From assembly GCA_009694515.1 (NCBI GenBank), contig SHUV01000004.1:1-61641 (forward strand): DNA of 61,641 nt. Reading direction: 5' to 3'. Positions within the stretch are counted from its first letter, which is position 1; every line of letters starts with the position of its first letter. The notes under the pieces are model-generated. The model saw nothing but the letters and a program-made list of their open reading frames with translations, was not told the origin of the DNA and did no database searches. Both the position numbers and the translations under genes were made by a program. Shown one piece after another: positions 56,699-61,641 of the stretch. The stretch is from Candidatus Planktophila sp. Its GTDB lineage: Bacteria; Actinomycetota; Actinomycetes; Nanopelagicales; Nanopelagicaceae.

Positions 56699-58145
56699 TC
56701 CAAAAGGATTTATGACGACTCCGCGCGAGACGCCAAAGCGACGTCCGGTAGATGTTCGTATTCAAGATTGGCGTGAGGTCTATGAACCACAGTCGATGGA
56801 GCATCTGCAAAAGCAGGCAGGACGCTGTATGGATTGTGGAATTCCCTTCTGCCACTCTGGCTGCCCACTAGGAAACCTGATTCCAGAGTGGAATGACCTG
56901 ATTTTTCGTGGCGATAAAGTTGAAGCCATTGATCGTCTGCACGTTACTAATAATTTCCCTGAGTTCACGGGTCGCCTATGTCCTGCGCCATGTGAGACAG
57001 CATGTGTTGTGGGAATTAACCGTGATGCTGTCACCATTAAGCAGATTGAACTTCGCACCATTGAACAGGCATTTGATGATAACAATGTGAAGCCGTTAGC
57101 ACCTGAGCGTCTTACCGGAAAGACCGTTGCGGTCATCGGCTCAGGCCCAGCTGGGTTAGCTGCGGCGCAACAACTTACTCGCGCTGGACACACAGTTGCT
57201 GTCTATGAGCGAGCGGATAAAATTGGCGGACTTCTTCGTTACGGAATTCCAGAATTTAAGATGGAGAAGCACATTGTTGACCGCCGCCTTGCGCAGATGG
57301 AGCAAGAAGGAACTCGATTCCGCCCAGGTGTGGATATCGGAGTGGACTTAACTGGTGCCCAACTTCGCAGCACCTACGATGCAATTGTTCTTGCAATTGG
57401 TGCAACTCAGTGGCGTGATCTTTCAATTCCAGGACGCGAAAATAAGGGTGTCTATCAGGCTATGGAATTTCTTCCTTGGGGTAATAAGCAAGCTCTGGGT
57501 GAAATCGAAGAGTCACCTATCAACGTTGCTGGAAAACATGTTGTCATTCTTGGTGGCGGAGATACCGGTGCGGATTGCTTAGGAACTTCGATTCGCCAAG
57601 GTGCGGCCAGCATTACGCAAATTGAAATTATGCCGCGTCCAACAGATGAGCGTCCATCATCACAACCATGGCCGACCTATCCAATGATCTACCGCGTCTC
57701 AAGTGCCCACGAAGAACTCGACAACCGAGTCTTCTCAGTTAGCACACAAGAATTTGTTGGCGATGGAAATGGAAATCTGAAGGCCTTAAAGCTTGTTGAT
57801 ACAAAGTTTGAAAATGGAAAGTTTGAACCAGTTCCAGGAAGTGAGCGAGAAATTCCAGCTGACTTCGTATTTCTTGCCTTGGGATTCACTGGACCAGAAA
57901 AGTCAGCCATCATCGAACAACTTGAAGTTGGCCACGATGAACGTGGCAACATTTCCCGCGATGAGAATTTCCAATCCACTGAAGAAGGAATCTTCGTTGC
58001 CGGAGATGCTGGGCGCGGACAGTCGCTGATTGTCTGGGCGATAGCCGAAGGTCGCGCAGCTGCCGCAGCTGTAGATCGATATCTGGTGGGGGAGACTCAG
58101 TTACCTTCACCGATTGAGCCCACTACTCGTTCACTTATGGTTTAA
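56691..58145 (+). CDS. gltD: Glutamate synthase small subunit GltD
   Basis: A 484-residue NADPH-dependent flavoprotein that supplies electrons to GltB. N-terminal [4Fe-4S] cysteines in [17 protein letters not shown] and [13 protein letters not shown] fold [20 protein letters not shown] fold [14 protein letters not shown]-terminal [18 protein letters not shown] 56691 with GGAGG 9 nt upstream; overlaps gltB by 8 bp. Confidence 0.96.
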   Translation: MADPKGFMTTPRETPKRRPVDVRIQDWREVYEPQSMEHLQKQAGRCMDCGIPFCHSGCPLGNLIPEWNDLIFRGDKVEAIDRLHVTNNFPEFTGRLCPAPCETACVVGINRDAVTIKQIELRTIEQAFDDNNVKPLAPERLTGKTVAVIGSGPAGLAAAQQLTRAGHTVAVYERADKIGGLLRYGIPEFKMEKHIVDRRLAQMEQEGTRFRPGVDIGVDLTGAQLRSTYDAIVLAIGATQWRDLSIPGRENKGVYQAMEFLPWGNKQALGEIEESPINVAGKHVVILGGGDTGADCLGTSIRQGAASITQIEIMPRPTDERPSSQPWPTYPMIYRVSSAHEELDNRVFSVSTQEFVGDGNGNLKALKLVDTKFENGKFEPVPGSEREIPADFVFLALGFTGPEKSAIIEQLEVGHDERGNISRDENFQSTEEGIFVAGDAGRGQSLIVWAIAEGRAAAAAVDRYLVGETQLPSPIEPTTRSLMV

Positions 58146-58183
58146 AACGATGGCGTAATAGCCATTACACCGGAAGTTCATGT

Positions 58184-58221
58184 CAGCGACGCTGTGACTT
58201 CACCACTAGCCTAGATAGGGT
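58184..58221 (+). promoter_or_regulatory. pyk promoter region with small palindrome
   Basis: TAGGGT at 58216-58221, 6 nt before the pyk ATG, is a leaderless -10 candidate; TGTGAC at 58193-58198, 17 nt upstream, is a weak -35. CAGCGACGCTG (58184-58194, 5-bp arms) overlaps that -35. Confidence 0.4.
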
Positions 58222-58227
58222 AATCAC

Positions 58228-59667
58228 ATGCGTCGCGCAAAAATAGTTTGCACATTAGGTCCAGCAGTTGAGTCTCCAGAGAAAGTAAAGGAGCTCATCG
58301 CAGCTGGAATGAATATGGCGCGGTTAAATCTCTCCCATGGTTCCTATGAAGAGCACCAAGGGCGCCTAGACCGAGTGCGCTCGGCTGCCAAAGAAGCCGG
58401 GAAAGCTGTTGCAGTTCTGGTTGATTTACAAGGGCCAAAGATTCGTTTAGCTCGATTTGAAAACGGACCACACGAGCTATCACGTGGGGATATCTTCACC
58501 ATCACTACCGATGAAGTTGCTGGCACAAAAGAGCGCGTTGGTACTACCTATAAAGGGCTGCCAGGAGATTGCAAAGTTGGCGATCACATTCTTATCGATG
58601 ATGGAAAAGTGACAGTTGAAGTCATCGAAGTAAAAGGTAGCGATGTCATTACAAAGTGCATCCAGCCGGGTTTTGTCAGCAATAACAAGGGAATTAATTT
58701 GCCGGGTGTGGCGGTCTCCGTACCTGCCATGTCTGAAAAAGATGAGAATGATTTGCGCTGGGGACTCCGGGCTGGCGCTGATTTCATTGCACTCTCTTTT
58801 GTTCGTAATGCCGCAGATGTCAAAGATGTTCACGCAATTATGGACGAAGTGGGAATTCGCGTACCCGTTATTGCCAAGATTGAAAAACCTCAGGCCGTAG
58901 CAAACTTGGAAGAAATTATTGCCGCCTTCGATGGCATTATGGTTGCTCGTGGCGACCTCGGTGTTGAGCTACCTATTGAAGATGTTCCAATGGTGCAAAA
59001 GCGTTGCGTCGAACTCTCTCGCGATGCGGCAAAGCCAGTCATTGTTGCAACACAGATGCTGGACTCCATGATTTCTAATTCTTCTCCCACTCGCGCGGAG
59101 GCAACTGACTGCGCAAATGCTGTACTCGATGGCGCAGATGCGCTGATGCTCTCCGGTGAAACTTCTATTGGTGAATTTGCGATCCAGGCGGTTGAAACCA
59201 TGGCACGCATTATCGAGCGCACTGAAGAGTTAGGCCTAGCTCGAATTCGCCCGCTTACTAATAACCCACGTACTAAAGGTGGCGCAATCACAAAGGCGGC
59301 AGCCGAAGTAGGGGAAATTCTTGGAGCAAAATTCCTAGTGACATTCACTCAATCTGGTGACTCTGCTCGTCGTATTTCACGCCTGCGTTCACCAATTCCA
59401 ATTATTGCGATCACGCCTGATGTCGGTACCTATAACCGACTGGCAATGACGTGGGGCGTTGAGTCATTGATAATTTCAATGGTCAAGCACACCGATGAGA
59501 TGGTTTTACAAGCAGATAAAATCCTCATTGATGGAAAGCGTGCTGAAATAGGCGAGCCTGTCGTGATTGTCGCTGGATCTCCTCCAGGAATACCTGGTTC
59601 AACGAATGCGATGCGAGTACATATCGTGGGTGATGCCGTAAACGGCATTGTTCCTGCATATCGTTAA
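58228..59667 (+). CDS. pyk: Pyruvate kinase
   Basis: A 479-residue glycolytic enzyme. AKIVCTLGPAVESPEKV at the start, MNMARLNLSHGSYEEH, the B-domain, GADFIALSFVRNAADV, the PEP/metal region IAKIEKPQAVANLEEI and VARGDLGVELP, and ATQMLDSM are all present. C-terminal effector domain is complete, without a PEP-utiliser extension. TAGGGT 6 nt before the ATG suggests leaderless expression. It precedes the tRNA as in related genomes. Confidence 0.95.
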   Translation: MRRAKIVCTLGPAVESPEKVKELIAAGMNMARLNLSHGSYEEHQGRLDRVRSAAKEAGKAVAVLVDLQGPKIRLARFENGPHELSRGDIFTITTDEVAGTKERVGTTYKGLPGDCKVGDHILIDDGKVTVEVIEVKGSDVITKCIQPGFVSNNKGINLPGVAVSVPAMSEKDENDLRWGLRAGADFIALSFVRNAADVKDVHAIMDEVGIRVPVIAKIEKPQAVANLEEIIAAFDGIMVARGDLGVELPIEDVPMVQKRCVELSRDAAKPVIVATQMLDSMISNSSPTRAEATDCANAVLDGADALMLSGETSIGEFAIQAVETMARIIERTEELGLARIRPLTNNPRTKGGAITKAAAEVGEILGAKFLVTFTQSGDSARRISRLRSPIPIIAITPDVGTYNRLAMTWGVESLIISMVKHTDEMVLQADKILIDGKRAEIGEPVVIVAGSPPGIPGSTNAMRVHIVGDAVNGIVPAYR

Positions 59668-59723
59668 TCCAATGCGATTGCCGTTTCACCTATCTGCCGA
59701 CTTCTAATACGATATGGGCTCAC

Positions 59724-59796
59724 GCCTCGGTACTCCAACGGTAGAGAGGGCAGTCTCAAACACTGCATAGTGTCGGTTCGAATCCGACTCGAGGCA
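59724..59796 (+). tRNA. tRNA with CAA anticodon (Leu), short variable arm
   Basis: A 73-nt cloverleaf. Acceptor GCCTCGG with TCGAGGC (one G-T pair), discriminator A59796, no encoded CCA. D stem CTC/GAG with a C-A mismatch at the 13-22 position; anticodon stem GCAGT/ACTGC around CTCAAAC, giving anticodon CAA (59757-59759); variable region 5 nt (ATAGT); T arm GTCGG-TTCGAAT-CCGAC. CAA reads UUG, leucine, but leucine tRNAs normally have a long variable arm. The next gene starts 1 nt after the 3' end. Confidence 0.85.
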
Positions 59797-59797
59797 C

Positions 59798-60397
59798 ATG
59801 AGAAACGAAACGAGTGCAAAGAAGGCTGTCAGAATTCTAGTTGCCGAAGATGAGGCACTGATTCGCATGGACCTCGTGGAAATGTTGCAAGAGGCGGGTT
59901 ACGAAGTAATTGCCCAGGCCACTAACGGTGAAGAAGCAATTGCGTTAGCGCTAGAACACCAACCAGATCTGGCAATCCTCGATGTGAAGATGCCGGTGCT
60001 TGATGGCATTTCTGCGGCAGAAAAAATCATTGCAACTGCGCCAGTATTAATGCTGACCGCATTTAGCCAGCGTGAGCTCATTGACCGTGCTCGTGATGCT
60101 GGAGTGATGGCATATGTGGTTAAACCATTTACTATCGGCGATCTTGTTCCGGCTATTGAAATTGCCATCAGTCGCCACACACAGATGCAGTCATTGGCAC
60201 TTGAAGTCACTGATCTTCACGAGCGACTAGAAACTCGAAAGATTATTGATCGTGCAAAGGGAATCTTGATGAAAGCGCTGAACCTTTCAGAGCCAGAGGC
60301 CTTTTCATGGATTCAAAGGGCGGCGATGGACCGGCGCCTTAGTATGAAAGAGGTGGCCCAGGCCGTCATATCACCTGAGGCGGCTCTGGACAAATAG
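59798..60397 (+). CDS. pdtaR: ANTAR-domain response regulator (PdtaR-like)
   Basis: A 199-residue two-domain regulator. The receiver domain has the acidic pair E17-D18, phosphorylation site D62 (AILDVKMP), and the conserved T/S (LTAFS) and K (VKPF). The C-terminal ANTAR domain (about 140-195; RKIIDRAKGILMKALNLSEPEA) binds paired RNA hairpins and prevents termination. Mycobacterial PdtaR is the closest known relative by order and architecture. No histidine kinase is adjacent. The ATG lies 1 nt after the tRNA, with no ribosome site and no alternative start. Confidence 0.92.
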   Translation: MRNETSAKKAVRILVAEDEALIRMDLVEMLQEAGYEVIAQATNGEEAIALALEHQPDLAILDVKMPVLDGISAAEKIIATAPVLMLTAFSQRELIDRARDAGVMAYVVKPFTIGDLVPAIEIAISRHTQMQSLALEVTDLHERLETRKIIDRAKGILMKALNLSEPEAFSWIQRAAMDRRLSMKEVAQAVISPEAALDK

Positions 60398-60405
60398 TCG
60401 AACTT

Positions 60406-60434
60406 TTGGCACTTTCGTAACCAAAAAGTAATAA
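60406..60434 (+). promoter_or_regulatory. Promoter of the solute-binding protein gene
   Basis: TTGGCA (60406-60411), 17 nt, TAATAA (60429-60434): the best -35/-10 pair in the window. It predicts a 5' leader of about 100 nt. Confidence 0.75.
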
Positions 60435-60480
60435 TTAACGCGCAGAAAGTCACAAATCCGCCTTGTCTCACGGGCCGGTT

Positions 60481-60515
60481 GAGTATTACTCTAATATCTT
60501 CCCTGTCCCGGGACA
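60481..60515 (+). promoter_or_regulatory. Two short palindromes in the leader of the solute-binding protein gene
   Basis: GAGTA-T-TACTC at 60481-60491 and TGTCCCGGGACA at 60504-60515, both perfect. They lie between the promoter and AGGAAGG, the ribosome site 6 nt before the ATG. Hairpins or protein sites are both possible. Confidence 0.45.
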
Positions 60516-60543
60516 CATGAAAGACAAAACAGGAAGGCAATAC

Positions 60544-61641
60544 ATGAATAAGAAGATCGTAAGCGGCTTCGCAATAGCTGCTGCTGCAACACTTGCATTC
60601 GGTGCAGTTGCAACAGCTCCAGCGAACGCGGCACCAAAGACTGAAGTATCACTTGCATTTATGGGCCCATTGACAGGTGCTGATGCTCAGCTCGGCCAGG
60701 ATCAATATCCAGGTGCAGAGTGGGCAATTGCACTTTACAACGCAACCAACCCAAAAACAAAGGTGAAGCTCATTAAGGCAGATTCACAGTGCGACGGAAC
60801 TGTTGCAGCGAACATCGCTCCTGGTGTTGCAGCTAACAAGGAAGTAATCGGCGTAATCGGAACATCATGTTCAGGTGAGGCTCGTAACTCATTCCCTGCA
60901 TACAAGGCTGCTGGCCTCACAATGGTCGCTCCTTCAGCATCTGCTGTTTCACTAACAGATCCAAAGGCTCCAGATCGTGGATTCCCAGTCTTCCACCGTG
61001 TCGTTGCACACGATGGCTTCCAGGCACCAGCACTAGTTCGTTACGCAACAAAGGGTGTAACTGCACCTAAGATCTTCCTTGTTGATGACCAAACTACATA
61101 CGGTGCAGGACTTATCAAGTACGCATTGCCACCAGCTAAGAAAATCGGTGTAGCAGGTACAGATTCAGTTCCACGCGGAACTGCTGACTGGACATCTGTC
61201 GCATCAAAGGTGAAGGCATCCGGAGCAAACGTTGTTATCTACGGTGGTTACACCACAGAAGCAGCAAAGTTCTTTAAGGCACTTCGTGATGGTGGATACA
61301 CAGGAATTCTTGCAGCTGGAGACGGTGTTAACACATCAGACTTCCCAGACCTAGCAGGTAAGGCAGCAGAGGGCGTTCGCCTCACTGCAGCTGATGTTCC
61401 TTTCGAGAATATTCTTACTAAGGATGAGCTCGCATCATTTACAAAGATCACCGGAGTTAAGGTCCCAGGACTTTACTCAACAACTGCTTACAATGCCGCA
61501 CGTGTATTCCTTACCTGTATTGAACAGGGCAAGCTCACACGTCCAGCAATCCAGCTCTGTGTGAACAACAGTACATTCAAGGGTGCAGGCGGATCAGTAA
61601 TCAAGTTCAACCGTTATGGAGACATCATCGGTGGAGCTGAC
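60544..61641 (+). CDS. Branched-chain amino acid ABC transporter substrate-binding protein (3' end cut)
   Basis: 366 codons are visible, open at the right edge. Signal peptide 1-29: KK, a hydrophobic stretch, and an AxA-type site (ANA|AP). The mature part is a periplasmic-binding type 1 fold of the LivK group: SLAFMGPLTGADAQLGQDQYPGAEWAI, VIGVIGTSCSGEA, MVAPSASAV, FLVDDQTTYGAGL, and VVIYGGYTTEAAKFFKALRDGG. There is no lipobox cysteine near the cleavage site, unlike most binding proteins of monoderm bacteria. Codon choice is uniformly of the highly expressed type (GCA, ACA, CCA). Ligand could be amino acids, small peptides or amides. Strong promoter and AGGAAGG site upstream. Confidence 0.9.
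   Translation, partial: MNKKIVSGFAIAAAATLAFGAVATAPANAAPKTEVSLAFMGPLTGADAQLGQDQYPGAEWAIALYNATNPKTKVKLIKADSQCDGTVAANIAPGVAANKEVIGVIGTSCSGEARNSFPAYKAAGLTMVAPSASAVSLTDPKAPDRGFPVFHRVVAHDGFQAPALVRYATKGVTAPKIFLVDDQTTYGAGLIKYALPPAKKIGVAGTDSVPRGTADWTSVASKVKASGANVVIYGGYTTEAAKFFKALRDGGYTGILAAGDGVNTSDFPDLAGKAAEGVRLTAADVPFENILTKDELASFTKITGVKVPGLYSTTAYNAARVFLTCIEQGKLTRPAIQLCVNNSTFKGAGGSVIKFNRYGDIIGGAD

Noticed and set aside
58146-58183. ATGGC/GCCAT hairpin after gltD as a terminator
   Set aside because: Five base pairs and no T-run; too weak to annotate.
59744-59773. Class II folding of the tRNA with an ACACT/AGTGT variable arm
   Set aside because: It takes bases from the T stem and leaves no proper 7-nt anticodon loop; the 73-nt class I fold satisfies all other positions.
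1-61641. CRISPR arrays, insertion sequences, prophage or integron features
   Set aside because: No spaced repeats, transposase or integrase frames, and gene order is standard for the phylum throughout.

Overview
The window is a 61.6 kb piece of an actinobacterial chromosome with about 50% GC or slightly less. Gene order matches the classical actinobacterial run: mraZ-rsmH-ftsL-ftsI-murE-murF-mraY-murD-ftsW-murG-murC-ftsQ-ftsZ-pgeF-yggS-sepF-yggT, ileS, a DksA-like gene, lspA, rluD, dnaE, the his genes, the trp genes, lgt, gltBD, pyk, an ANTAR response regulator and a branched-chain amino acid binding protein. Low GC for the phylum, very short gaps, DUF3040, DUF6504, PriA in place of separate HisA and TrpF, and a carotenoid cluster together suggest a small-genome freshwater planktonic actinobacterium of the acI / Nanopelagicales type. 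That placement is inference; no rRNA is present.

Layout. 1-3.95 kb (minus): carotenoid operon running leftward, crtA-like, cruF, glycosyltransferase, crtI (cut by the window edge). 3.98-8.0 kb: aquaporin plus arsenate reductase pair, YbaK deacylase, MFS transporter, TauE/SafE permease, DoxX protein. 8.1-13.4 kb: DNA-damage operon (DUF6504, dnaE2, dinB) behind a composite promoter with a PafBC-type element touching a perfect LexA box, then DUF3040. 13.4-30.3 kb: complete dcw cluster with an MraZ operator array and a structured RNA ahead of rsmH. 30.3-33.7 kb (minus): ileS with a translational T-box riboswitch. 33.7-39.5 kb: histone-tailed DksA-like protein, lspA, rluD, replicative dnaE. 39.5-51.4 kb: one tightly packed his-trp superoperon continuing into MauE, DsbA and Lgt. 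51.4-59.7 kb: VIT1-like transporter, glutamate synthase, pyruvate kinase. 59.7-61.6 kb: tRNA with a CAA anticodon, ANTAR response regulator starting one base after the tRNA, and the solute-binding protein cut by the right edge.

How the genes work together. Septation and cell-wall genes form one block whose first gene encodes its own regulator. PriA links histidine and tryptophan synthesis, which explains why no trpF is seen; hisG, hisE, trpD and trpG are not in the window. Two replicative-type alpha subunits are present, one intact (dnaE) and one damage-inducible with a degraded PHP site (dnaE2). Many 5' ends show TAnnnT exactly 6 nt before the start codon, a sign of leaderless mRNAs. No mobile elements, CRISPR arrays or phage genes were seen. 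The most unusual items are regulatory and architectural: the PafBC/LexA promoter, the tRNA-to-ORF junction, the short-variable-arm tRNA(CAA), the leaderless promoters, the mraZ-rsmH RNA structures, and the missing divIVA.
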